A stretch of DNA of 7,965 nucleotides, taken from assembly GCA_031273775.1 (NCBI GenBank), contig JAISRF010000230.1:1-7965 (forward strand). The letters run 5' to 3'. The translations under genes were made by a program, and so were the position numbers. Source of the stretch: Oscillospiraceae bacterium. GTDB taxonomy: Bacteria; Bacillota; Clostridia; Oscillospirales; Acutalibacteraceae. Of the stretch, positions 1-6,787 are shown in pieces. The notes under the pieces were generated by a model. It saw only the letters and a list, made by a program, of their open reading frames with translations, ran no database searches and was not told the origin of the DNA. The stretch's first letter is position 1. Every line of letters starts with the position of its first letter.

Positions 1-706
1 TTCCTTCGGCGCATTTGCCGCGAACGCAGGGCGGCCCGGCTGCTTTGAAGAGGTTTGGCGCAACGGACACACACATAGCCAGCATTTTGTCCGCCAGATC
101 GCGGATTTCCCATTGGGCGCGGTTGCAACACCGGTGCGAAAAGAAGTTGAGCAGGCTACGCGCGTTCATGGTCACGACCATTTTGGTTACACAGGCATTG
201 GGAAGCGTAAACCGCGCGTCTTCAATTGCCAGCTTTTCGGCGTCCCGATCGGCCCGTTTCGGGTCAAGCCCTCCGGCAATCAACCGGGCTTTGTGTGTTT
301 TTTTAAGCAGGTCGGAAAGCCGGTCATAGCTTTCCTGCGCGGCGGACATGGCGGCCTTATAAACTGTCAGCGCCTGTTTGTCCGCGGCAATTTCCGGCGG
401 CGTGACATATTCAAACTGTACCTCCCGGACATAACGCTGGCTCTGTACCGAATATGAGGCAATCCGGTGACGGGTAATCTGCGCCAGCAGTGAACGGGAA
501 ACCCCTTCAATTCCAAAGGTAAAGCAGGCGTGCTCAATGGGGCTTTCGTGCCCGATTTCAGCCAGCATCTCGACAAAGCCGGCTGTCTTTTCCGGGGTCA
601 GTCCCTCCAAAATCCCGTCAATGGCGGAAGGAGAGTAGCACAGCTTGGCGGCAGAGGCAACTACCTGCTCCGCCTGTTTTGTATATGAAATAAGCGAAAC
701 CCGCAT
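1..706 (-). CDS. thyX: Flavin-dependent thymidylate synthase ThyX, 3' end cut by window edge
   Basis: ThyX makes dTMP from dUMP in the cytosol, using methylenetetrahydrofolate as carbon donor and reduced FAD as hydride carrier. I translated 235 codons from the ATG at 706; the frame is still open at base 1. The ThyX signature RHRxxSxxxxSxRY is present as RHRIASYSVQSQRY (about residues 79-92). The second conserved block, NARSLLNFFSHR followed by AQWEIRDLA, lies near residues 182-206. The visible end, AGPPCVRGKCAEG, resembles the usual ThyX tail, so only a short C-terminal piece should be missing. The start is supported by a GGGGG ribosome site about 6-10 nt upstream and by the MRVSLISYT N-terminus. 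It lies 90 bp downstream of rhamnulokinase on the same strand but has its own consensus promoter (759-764/736-741), so it is probably transcribed independently. Identification is near certain. Confidence 0.96.
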   Translation of the reverse strand, partial: MRVSLISYTKQAEQVVASAAKLCYSPSAIDGILEGLTPEKTAGFVEMLAEIGHESPIEHACFTFGIEGVSRSLLAQITRHRIASYSVQSQRYVREVQFEYVTPPEIAADKQALTVYKAAMSAAQESYDRLSDLLKKTHKARLIAGGLDPKRADRDAEKLAIEDARFTLPNACVTKMVVTMNARSLLNFFSHRCCNRAQWEIRDLADKMLAMCVSVAPNLFKAAGPPCVRGKCAEG

Positions 707-735
707 ATTTTGCCCCCGTACACCATGATGACCAC

Positions 736-764
736 ATTATAAAGGACAAGCCGCTATTTGTCAA
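736..764 (-). promoter_or_regulatory. Sigma-A-type promoter of thyX, perfect consensus
   Basis: Read on the minus strand, TTGACA (764-759) is followed after exactly 17 bp by TATAAT (741-736). Transcription would begin near 729, giving a leader of only about 22 nt before the thyX ATG at 706. Both hexamers and the spacing match the housekeeping consensus exactly, so this should be a strong and probably constitutive promoter. It lies entirely in the gap after the rhamnulokinase stop codon. Confidence 0.85.
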
Positions 765-796
765 ATGAATTATACCTTAAGTGGATTCCGCGGAGT

Positions 797-2194
797 TCAC
801 GGCAAATATTCCTTAATCTCAAAGCTTTCCGCCACGGCGCATCTCGCTTCCCGCAAGTTTTCAAACACTCCGTCCGCAATAAACTGCACAATCAGGTTGC
901 CAATTACGGTTCCCTCCGTGGGGCCGGCCCACACGGGCAGACCGCTCGCTTTCGCCGTCAGGCCGTTCAGGTAGCCGTCCTTGGTGCCACCGCCCACAAT
1001 GTTTATGCCGGTGAATTTGCGCCCGGTAATCTTCTCCAAATTCCGCACGGCGTGGGCATAGCATTCGGCAAGACTTAAATAAATGCACCGCATTACATCG
1101 CCGATGGTTTCCGGGGGCGCGAAGCCACCCCGGGCGCAAATGGTTTTAACCGCGCCAATCATGCTTTCGGGGGCAAAAAATGCGGGGTCGTTCGGGTCAA
1201 TTATGTAGTTATACTCGCTCGCCTTTGCCATTTCTTCCAACTGGGCAAAGGAATATTGTCGGCCTTGTTCATTTCGTACAGACTGAATCATCCACAGCCC
1301 CGCGATATTCTGCAAAAACCGGGTTCGGGCGTTGTAGCCGCCTTCATTGGTGAAATTGCCGGCGCGGCCTTCTTCATTTATTATGGGTGCTTCGCTTTCA
1401 ATTCCCAAAAGACTCCAGGTGCCGCTTGAAACATAAACCTTGCGGTCGTCCTTCGCAGGCACGGAAAGATATGCGCTTCCGGTGTCGTGGGAGGCGGGAA
1501 GCACTGTCAAACAGTTAAATCCCACCTCTTTCTGAATCGCCGGCGTCAAACCGCCCAGTGCCGTTCCCGCCGGGGTAACGGGCATAAACAGGCGTTCCGG
1601 CAAACCCAGCAAACGCAAAAGCTCCCAGTCCCAGTCGCGGGTGTGAGCGTTTACCAGCGCGGAGGTGGAAGCCTCCGTATATTCATTCGCCAGTTCGCCG
1701 CAAAGCCGGTAATGCAAGTAATCCGGCACAAACAGGAGCTTATCGGCCTGTTCCAGCAACTCCGGGCTGTTCTTTTTGAGCGCCATGAGCTGATAAATGG
1801 TGTTAAAGGGTTGCTTCTGGATGCCTGTGCGGGCGTAAAGCTCCGGAAAAGAGATGTACCTTTCGACTTCTGAGTCCATGCCGTCGGTGCGCTTATCACG
1901 GTAGGCAACCGCTTCTCCCAAACGGTTTCCGTCGGCGCCGAGCAGGACAAAATCCACGCCCCACGTGTCAATACTCACGCTTTGCGGCGGCATCCCCTGT
2001 TCGCCGCAAACCCGCAGGCCCGCCAGAACGTGAGAAAACAGCGCATCGACATCCCAGCAAAGCAAGCCGTTTTTCATTGCGGCGCCGTTTTCAAAGCGGT
2101 ACACTTCTTTTGTGCGGATTTTGCCGCCCTCCAGCCAGCCCAAAATGTGCCGCCCGCTGGAGGCGCCGATGTCGATCGCCAAATAACGCTTCAT
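797..2194 (-). CDS. rhaB: Rhamnulokinase (FGGY family sugar kinase)
   Basis: Rhamnulokinase phosphorylates L-rhamnulose to L-rhamnulose-1-phosphate with ATP in the cytosol, the second step of L-rhamnose breakdown. The 465-aa protein has the FGGY/ASKHA fold signatures: the phosphate loop DIGASSGR (8-15), SIDTWGVDFVLL (74-85), the ASHDTGSA block with likely catalytic Asp237, SSGTWSLLGIE (256-266) and the adenosine loop GGGTKDGYLN (401-410). These are the rhamnulokinase versions of the motifs, and the length fits the family (about 465-490 aa). I place the start at 2194 rather than the longer frame to 2305: it gives the canonical MKRYLAIDIG N-terminus and has a GGAGTG ribosome site 7-12 nt upstream. 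The extra upstream codons fall in the spacer repeat and the end of the ROK gene. It is third in the manA-ROK-rhaB run, 46 bp after the ROK stop. No rhamnose isomerase or aldolase is visible, so related ketose substrates remain possible. Confidence 0.93.
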   Translation of the reverse strand: MKRYLAIDIGASSGRHILGWLEGGKIRTKEVYRFENGAAMKNGLLCWDVDALFSHVLAGLRVCGEQGMPPQSVSIDTWGVDFVLLGADGNRLGEAVAYRDKRTDGMDSEVERYISFPELYARTGIQKQPFNTIYQLMALKKNSPELLEQADKLLFVPDYLHYRLCGELANEYTEASTSALVNAHTRDWDWELLRLLGLPERLFMPVTPAGTALGGLTPAIQKEVGFNCLTVLPASHDTGSAYLSVPAKDDRKVYVSSGTWSLLGIESEAPIINEEGRAGNFTNEGGYNARTRFLQNIAGLWMIQSVRNEQGRQYSFAQLEEMAKASEYNYIIDPNDPAFFAPESMIGAVKTICARGGFAPPETIGDVMRCIYLSLAECYAHAVRNLEKITGRKFTGINIVGGGTKDGYLNGLTAKASGLPVWAGPTEGTVIGNLIVQFIADGVFENLREARCAVAESFEIKEYLP

Positions 2195-2240
2195 AGAAGT
2201 CACTCCGTTTTTTTGATTGATAATGGAGAATGGAATTGGA
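2195..2240 (-). repeat. Degenerate 7-bp repeat and A-tract leader before rhaB
   Basis: This 46-bp spacer between the ROK kinase and rhaB contains, on the plus strand, TTGATAA (2217-2223), TGGAGAA (2224-2230) and TGGAATT (2231-2237). These are degenerate copies of the TTGAGAR unit found at 3213-3234 and 6770-6804. A T-run at 2208-2214 becomes an A-tract just before the rhaB Shine-Dalgarno site in the minus-strand transcript. No terminator hairpin is seen, so transcription from ROK into rhaB is expected. Confidence 0.5.
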
Positions 2241-3194
2241 TTAAAGGTTTCCCAAAAACGCCGCGCCGATAATCCCGGCGTTTCCGCCAAGGGTGGCGCG
2301 AACAAGTTTTGTGCGTTTTTCGCTGTTTTTGGTATAATCCTCTCCAGCCGCCAATTCCCTAAGCGGCGCGAGCAAATTTTCCCCTTCGTTGCTGATTCCG
2401 CCGCCGATGCAGACGACTTCCGGCTGGAAAATGTTTACCGCGTTGGAAATACCGCAGGCAAGGTACCCCAAATATTCGTCCACGACCTTTTGTCCGGCCG
2501 CGTCCCCCTCCTTTGCGGCGGAAAACGCCGTTCGTCCGGACGCGTTGTTCAAATCACCCTCACACAGCGCCCACATGAGGGAACTGTGATTTTGTTTCAT
2601 GGTTTCTTTTGTTATATTGATAAGACCGGTCGCGCTGGCGTAAGCTTCCAGACAGCCCTTACGTCCGCACGTGCATTCGCGTCCGCCGTACACAATGACG
2701 GTATGCCCAAACTCTCCGCCGCCGAAATTCGCGCCGCGCACCATTTTCCCTTCAACAATAATACCGCTTCCCAAGCCGGTTCCAAGCGTGATGACCACGG
2801 CGTTTTTTGCGCCCTTCGCGCCCCCCGCCAGCACCTCGCCGTAAGCGGCGGCGTTAGCGTCGTTGTCGAGGTAAATGTCACGCCCTAAGCGGGCTTTCAA
2901 ATAATCCCGCATGTGAACGTCGTAAAACTGAATATTGTTGGAATATTCCACAATGCCCGTGTCACTGTTAATGGTTCCGGGAGAGCCCACACCCACCCAT
3001 TCGGCGTCACTGAGCTTAATTCCCGCGTTTTCGGCGGCCAGCTCGGCGGCCTTGACCATGTCGTCCATGATAGCCTCCGCGGGGCGGGGAAGATTGGTCT
3101 TGACCGAAGCGGAGCCTACAATGTTATAATTTTCCTCCACCACGCCGCAGACAATATTAGTGCCGCCCAAATCAATGCCTATGTAAGTTTTCAT
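2241..3194 (-). CDS. ROK-family sugar kinase (glucokinase/mannokinase/fructokinase-like)
   Basis: A cytosolic ATP-dependent hexose kinase of the ROK family, 317 aa, the usual family length. Visible features are the N-terminal phosphate loop DLGGTN (8-13), NDANAAAYGE with likely catalytic Asp112, the GTGLGSG nucleotide loop (138-144), the sugar- and zinc-contacting EFGH (161-164) and the ROK zinc motif CTCGRKGC (174-181), so His164, Cys174, Cys176 and Cys181 can bind zinc. A second glycine loop, IGGGIS, is at 263-268. The start at 3194 gives the standard MKTYIGIDLGGT N-terminus with a GGGG ribosome site about 12 nt upstream; a longer frame to 3251 only adds spacer repeat sequence. It lies 59 bp behind manA, so mannose or fructose phosphorylation followed by ManA isomerisation is plausible, but the motifs alone do not separate glucose, mannose and fructose kinases. 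The family assignment is firm; the substrate is not. Confidence 0.93.
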   Translation of the reverse strand: MKTYIGIDLGGTNIVCGVVEENYNIVGSASVKTNLPRPAEAIMDDMVKAAELAAENAGIKLSDAEWVGVGSPGTINSDTGIVEYSNNIQFYDVHMRDYLKARLGRDIYLDNDANAAAYGEVLAGGAKGAKNAVVITLGTGLGSGIIVEGKMVRGANFGGGEFGHTVIVYGGRECTCGRKGCLEAYASATGLINITKETMKQNHSSLMWALCEGDLNNASGRTAFSAAKEGDAAGQKVVDEYLGYLACGISNAVNIFQPEVVCIGGGISNEGENLLAPLRELAAGEDYTKNSEKRTKLVRATLGGNAGIIGAAFLGNL

Positions 3195-3253
3195 GCTGAT
3201 TAACCCCACTTTTTGAATTAAGAATTGAGAATTGTGGCGCGTTTCACGCAATT
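3195..3253 (-). repeat. TTGAGAA-type repeat and A-tract leader before ROK kinase
   Basis: The 59-bp spacer between manA and the ROK kinase carries, on the plus strand, TTGAA then TTAAGAA (3218-3224) and TTGAGAA (3225-3231) followed by TTG. These are in-phase units of the 7-bp repeat seen in cleaner form at 6770-6804. As before rhaB, a short T-run (3210-3214) adjoins the repeat and yields an A-tract upstream of the ribosome site in the minus-strand RNA. No intrinsic terminator is apparent. Confidence 0.6.
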
Positions 3254-4222
3254 TTATTTTTCAAGCGTCAGCAGCGCCTTGCCGGTGCCGGACAGTGTGT
3301 AATCGCCGAGATTTGCCGGAACGAAAACGCTGCTTCCGGCACAAAGGCTCAAACTCTTTATATCATACCGCAATTCAAGCCCGCCGTCAAGACACAAAAG
3401 GGAATGAAAAGACACGCCGTCCGCGCAAAGCGGACATTCCCCGTGAACACAGAGTTCATAAACGGTAAACCAGTCGCAGCCGGAAAGCAGCGTACGGTCA
3501 AACCCGGCAAAGCTTTCACGCTTGCCGATTGCCCCCGGCTTACGGACGGGTGGCTTTAAAACCGTGACGTCCAGCGCCTTTTGCGCGTGGAGTTCCCGCG
3601 GGTTGCCCGCCGCGTCCAAGCGTCCAAAATCGTACACACGGTAAGTGGAGTTTGAATTCTGCTGAATCTCCGCAATCAAAATCCCTTTGCCGATTGCGTG
3701 GAGCGTGCCGGCCTCCACCAAAAGCGTGTCGCCGGGCTTTACGAAAACCCGGTTCAAAACCTCGGGGAGCGTATTGTTTTGAATACGCGCTGCAAATTCA
3801 TCCCTGCTGATTTCGCGGTTGAAACCATAGTACAAAAACGCGCCGGGTTCACAATCCTGCACGTACCACATTTCGGTTTTGCCCAAATCGCCCTCATTGG
3901 CAAGCGCGTATTCGTTTCCTGGATGTACCTGAATAGACAGAATGTCCGCCGCATCGATGTACTTAATCAGCACGGGAAAGCGGTCGAAACGTTCGCACGC
4001 GCTCCCCAAAAGCCCTTTGTCCATTTTCGTGATTTCGGCAAGGGTTCGCCCGGAGAGTTCGCCGTTTTCAATGACGGACATCCCGTCTCGGTGGCAACAA
4101 AGCTCCCAGCTTTCGGCAACGGTAGGGTTTTCGGACTTTCGTCCGTATTGCGTAATTAACTTTGTGCCGCCCCACAGCATGTTCTTCAGTACAGGGCGCA
4201 GAAGCAACGGATACAAAGACAT
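3254..4222 (-). CDS. manA: Mannose-6-phosphate isomerase, class I (cupin, zinc)
   Basis: Interconverts mannose-6-phosphate and fructose-6-phosphate in the cytosol, linking mannose use and GDP-mannose supply to glycolysis. The 322-aa protein matches the short Firmicutes type. Zinc ligands are visible as Gln98 and His100 in the IQVHPGNEY block, Glu117 in GKTEMWYV and His175 in AGTLHAIG. The conserved YRVYDFGR near residues 194-201 provides the catalytic Arg. The N-terminal LLLRPVLKNMLWGG is also typical. The start at 4222 has a strong GGAGG ribosome site 7 nt upstream; a longer frame to 4249 would place the start beyond the likely transcription start near 4248. It is first in the manA-ROK-rhaB run and is transcribed from the near-consensus promoter at 4283-4255. 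Identification is secure. Confidence 0.96.
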   Translation of the reverse strand: MSLYPLLLRPVLKNMLWGGTKLITQYGRKSENPTVAESWELCCHRDGMSVIENGELSGRTLAEITKMDKGLLGSACERFDRFPVLIKYIDAADILSIQVHPGNEYALANEGDLGKTEMWYVQDCEPGAFLYYGFNREISRDEFAARIQNNTLPEVLNRVFVKPGDTLLVEAGTLHAIGKGILIAEIQQNSNSTYRVYDFGRLDAAGNPRELHAQKALDVTVLKPPVRKPGAIGKRESFAGFDRTLLSGCDWFTVYELCVHGECPLCADGVSFHSLLCLDGGLELRYDIKSLSLCAGSSVFVPANLGDYTLSGTGKALLTLEK

Positions 4223-4254
4223 ATGGCGCCTCCAAGTTTTAACTCGCAAGTGCC

Positions 4255-4283
4255 ATAATAAAGGAAGTTCGGGTTAATGTCAA
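4255..4283 (-). promoter_or_regulatory. Promoter of the manA-ROK-rhaB operon
   Basis: On the minus strand, TTGACA (4283-4278) is followed by a 17-bp spacer and TATTAT (4260-4255), which matches the housekeeping consensus at 11 of 12 positions. Transcription would start near 4248, leaving a leader of about 26 nt before manA, too short for a riboswitch. The promoter is divergent from the one at 4320-4348. Confidence 0.8.
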
Positions 4284-4293
4284 GTAAAAGAAT

Positions 4294-4317
4294 TGGTTCA
4301 GTACCTTCATTTAACCA
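4294..4317. promoter_or_regulatory. Imperfect dyad between divergent promoters, possible operator
   Basis: TGGTT (4294-4298) and AACCA (4313-4317) form inverted half-sites separated by 14 bp, with one further paired position inside. The dyad lies in the 36-bp interval between the two outward-facing -35 boxes, where a regulator could affect both promoters. The half-sites are only 5 bp long, so chance occurrence is quite possible. No regulator gene is present in the window. Confidence 0.25.
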
Positions 4318-4319
4318 TA

Positions 4320-4348
4320 TTGACAAAAATAACGCTATCCATTATACT
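4320..4348 (+). promoter_or_regulatory. Promoter of the hydrolase-acyltransferase unit
   Basis: TTGACA (4320-4325) is followed by a 17-bp spacer and TATACT (4343-4348), matching the housekeeping consensus at 11 of 12 positions. Transcription would start near 4355, giving a leader of about 94 nt before the ATG at 4449. An additional TATAAT at 4393-4398 has no convincing -35 box at the right distance, so it is not called as a second promoter. Confidence 0.78.
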
Positions 4349-4387
4349 ACTAAAGAAAGAGCACTATCCTACTGCCGGAAGATTTTT

Positions 4388-4432
4388 ATGTATATAATTA
4401 ATCTTAACGCACCTGGAAGCGACGAAATATGA
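4388..4432 (+). CDS. Possible 14-residue leader peptide upstream of the hydrolase
   Basis: A short frame ATG...TGA encodes MYIINLNAPGSDEI within the 5' leader of the hydrolase transcript. It has a plausible GGAAG ribosome site (4377-4381) 6 nt before its ATG and ends 16 nt before the hydrolase start. There is no run of regulatory codons and no clear attenuator hairpin. It could be a translated upstream ORF or chance; low confidence. Confidence 0.2.
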   Translation: MYIINLNAPGSDEI

Positions 4433-4448
4433 TTATAAGGCGGAAGAA

Positions 4449-5390
4449 ATGGCGATTAACAAATATATGCAGGCGGCGCTCCGAGCGTTGTCCAATGTTG
4501 ACGTGAATATAAAAAAGAATTATAATAAAATCCGCCGGCTGGAACGCATGGTAAAAAAACCGCGTATCAAATTAAATTACCGCACCTGGAACCATATTCT
4601 AAGAAACAAAGAACACAAAATACTCCTCCGGCTGTTTTCTCCGGTCAACAAAAAAATAGAAAACTTTGCGGCAGCGAAATATCCCGTCATTATTTTTCTG
4701 CACGGCGGCGGATGGGTTACGGGAGACCTGGAAAGTTACGAAAAATGCTGCCTGACCATGGCGCGGCAAACCGGCCACGTAATTATTGCGGTTGACTACC
4801 GTCTCGCGCCCGAGTACCCGTTCCCCGCCGCGCTTCAAGATTGCCGCAAAGCCGTTCGGACAATTATGCGTTGGCTCAAAGTGTCCGGCTCACCGTACCC
4901 GGTTACTTTGGCGGGAGACAGCGCCGGAGGCAACCTGGCCGCTGCGCTTTCCCTGTACATGCGTGACAGAGGCGAAAAAACCGTGGATCGGCAAATTCTA
5001 ATCTACCCCGCCACGTACAATAACCATACGGAAAGTTCTCCGTTTGGCTCGGTTTCGGAGAACGGAACGGGCTACATCCTGACCGCAAAGCATATTTGTG
5101 ATTATATGGATCTGTATTGCCCGAAAGAAGAAGACCGAGGCAACCAATACCTGGCGCCGTTGCTGGCGTTTGATTTTTCGAATCAGCCGGACACCCTGAT
5201 CATTACGGCGCAGTTCGACCCTTTGCGTGACGAGGGCGAAGAATACGGACGGAAATTGAAAGAGGCCGGAAACTCCGTGACCGTGCGCAGAATAGACAAT
5301 GCCCTGCACGGGTATTTCACCTTACCGGCGACTTTTTCGGCGGTAAAAGAAAGCTATGAACTCATCAATCAGTTTTTACGCAAAACTTAA
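4449..5390 (+). CDS. Alpha/beta hydrolase, hormone-sensitive-lipase-type esterase
   Basis: A 313-aa predicted carboxylester hydrolase. The oxyanion-hole motif HGGGW is at 85-89, YRLAPEYPFPAAL at 117-129, the nucleophile elbow GDSAGG at 156-161 (Ser158), the acid in FDPLRDEG (Asp257) and the base in LHGYF (His287). A full Ser-Asp-His triad in the HSL (bacterial family IV) arrangement is therefore present. No signal peptide or membrane segment is seen, so it should be cytosolic. The N-terminus is a basic amphipathic cap region (about 1-45). The start at 4449 has an AAGGCGG site close upstream; the upstream frame continues through LEATKYDYKAEE without a standard start codon. It is the first gene of a two-gene unit with the acyltransferase 35 bp downstream, which suggests that it acts on an ester made by, or competing with, its partner. 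The substrate cannot be told from sequence. Confidence 0.93.
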   Translation: MAINKYMQAALRALSNVDVNIKKNYNKIRRLERMVKKPRIKLNYRTWNHILRNKEHKILLRLFSPVNKKIENFAAAKYPVIIFLHGGGWVTGDLESYEKCCLTMARQTGHVIIAVDYRLAPEYPFPAALQDCRKAVRTIMRWLKVSGSPYPVTLAGDSAGGNLAAALSLYMRDRGEKTVDRQILIYPATYNNHTESSPFGSVSENGTGYILTAKHICDYMDLYCPKEEDRGNQYLAPLLAFDFSNQPDTLIITAQFDPLRDEGEEYGRKLKEAGNSVTVRRIDNALHGYFTLPATFSAVKESYELINQFLRKT

Positions 5391-5425
5391 GGGTCGGGAA
5401 TTTTTAGGAAAGGACGGAAAAGTAA

Positions 5426-6787
5426 ATGAATGACCCGGCGCAAAAGGCATGGTATAAGCTCGACAACGCCGCTAAAATTTTTCCGCCCACCAGCGGAAAG
5501 TCAGATACAAGAGTATTCCGGTTCAGTTGTGAACTACGGGAGGGTATTGATGAAAGTCTGCTTCAGGCGGCGTTGGACAGCACCATGGATGATTTTCCGG
5601 GGTTTAGAACTGTCTTAAAACCCGGTATGTTTTGGTATTATTTAGAGCAAAGCGGCCTGCGCCCTTTGGTACACAGGGAGAAGGATCCGCCCTGCTCCAC
5701 CATTTACCTTTCCCGTAAGACGCTTCTGTTTGATGTAACCTGGTACGGTAAGCGCATTAACCTTGAAGTGTATCACGCGCTGACCGACGGGACGGGCGCG
5801 TTGCAGTTTTTGAAGACCCTGGTACTTGATTATCTTAAATTGGCGCATCCGGACACCATGGCAAAAGCTGCGTCAATCGACTACGACGCGTCCCAAGCAC
5901 AGAAAATGACCGACAGCTTTAACAAGTATTATGACCGGAGCAAAAAATCAGAGGAAATCAAAGGCATAAACGGCCCGGCAAACTTCGCTCGCGGTTCCGG
6001 AGAAAGCCTTGCGGAATTGAACCGGACTCCCGGATCAAAAAAACGCGCCGCATATCAGCTTAAAGGCGCAAAAGAAGCCGAATGGCGCATGAATATTATT
6101 GAAGGAAGCGTCTCTGCCGGCGCGCTCCTCGCCAAAGCTCGCGAATACGGCGCTACCGTCACCGCGTTTATCACCGCGTTGCTGATGAGAGCCATCCGCG
6201 AAGAAATGAGCGCGCACGACGCAAAAAAACCGGTGGTGATTACCGTTCCTGTCAATCTGCGCCAATTTTTTGATTCGAAATCGACGCGTAATTTTTTCAG
6301 CCTGATCGATATTGTTTGCGATTTTCAAAACAATAACGGTACGCTGGAAGAGGTGATAGCCTGTGCCAAAGAATGTTTTGCTCGCAATCTCAACGTGGAG
6401 TACCTGCAAACCCGGCTGAACAAGTTGCTCGGTTTTGAGCGCAATCTTTTTGTGCGGTTAGTGCCGCTGACGGTTAAGAATCTATGTATGAGTATTGCTT
6501 ATTCCTTTGCGTCCCGTGAGGTCACGGCTGCGGTTTCAAATTTAGGCAGAATCCGTATGCCGGACGAGACAAATCCATATATTCGGCTGTTTGATATTTT
6601 CACCAGTACGGAGAAGCTTCAGATTTGCTTTTGCTCCTATGAAGACAACATGAATATCAGCTTTACCTCCCCCTTTGTCAACACAGACATACAGCGCCGC
6701 TTTTTCCGGCAACTGACCAAAATGGGTCTTGCCGTTGAGATAGAGGCCAATGCGGTCTCTGACCGCAAATTGAGAATTGAGAGTTGA
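5426..6787 (+). CDS. Condensation-domain / alcohol acetyltransferase-like acyltransferase
   Basis: A 453-aa protein of the CoA-dependent acyltransferase superfamily (condensation domain, PapA5 and alcohol acetyltransferase relatives). The active-site motif HxxxDG is present as HALTDG with His117 and Asp121. Other family-like landmarks are DSTMDDFPGFR (51-61), VPVNLRQFF with a nearby RNFFS (274-292) and SNLGRI (371-376). One catalytic domain fills the chain; there is no carrier, adenylation or thioesterase domain, so it is not a modular peptide synthetase. It is expected to move an acyl group from CoA or a carrier to an alcohol or amine; substrates are unknown. AGGA ribosome sites lie 11-17 nt before the ATG. 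The gene probably shares the promoter at 4320 with the hydrolase. Oddly, the last codons (KLRIES) and the stop TGA lie within the 7-bp TTGAGAR tandem repeat, so the natural C-terminus may have been replaced. Confidence 0.85.
   Translation: MNDPAQKAWYKLDNAAKIFPPTSGKSDTRVFRFSCELREGIDESLLQAALDSTMDDFPGFRTVLKPGMFWYYLEQSGLRPLVHREKDPPCSTIYLSRKTLLFDVTWYGKRINLEVYHALTDGTGALQFLKTLVLDYLKLAHPDTMAKAASIDYDASQAQKMTDSFNKYYDRSKKSEEIKGINGPANFARGSGESLAELNRTPGSKKRAAYQLKGAKEAEWRMNIIEGSVSAGALLAKAREYGATVTAFITALLMRAIREEMSAHDAKKPVVITVPVNLRQFFDSKSTRNFFSLIDIVCDFQNNNGTLEEVIACAKECFARNLNVEYLQTRLNKLLGFERNLFVRLVPLTVKNLCMSIAYSFASREVTAAVSNLGRIRMPDETNPYIRLFDIFTSTEKLQICFCSYEDNMNISFTSPFVNTDIQRRFFRQLTKMGLAVEIEANAVSDRKLRIES

Noticed and set aside
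15..457. Plus-strand frames at the left end
   Set aside because: They lie antisense to thyX, whose conserved motifs fix the minus strand as coding.
781..800. Stem-like palindrome at the end of rhaB
   Set aside because: The stem around CCGCGG pairs fully only on the plus strand with G-U pairs. On the rhaB strand it has two mismatches and no T-run follows, so it is not a credible terminator.
2195..2305. N-terminal extension of rhamnulokinase to 2305
   Set aside because: The extra 37 codons overlap the ROK gene end and the spacer repeat. The MKRYLAIDIG start at 2194 has a ribosome site and matches the family.
1487..4159. Several plus-strand frames of 90-220 codons opposite the sugar operon
   Set aside because: They are antisense shadows of rhaB, the ROK kinase and manA in GC-rich codons, and they show no recognisable motifs.
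4393..4398. TATAAT as a second promoter for the hydrolase
   Set aside because: No acceptable -35 hexamer lies 16-18 bp upstream, and the TG extension is out of register by one base.
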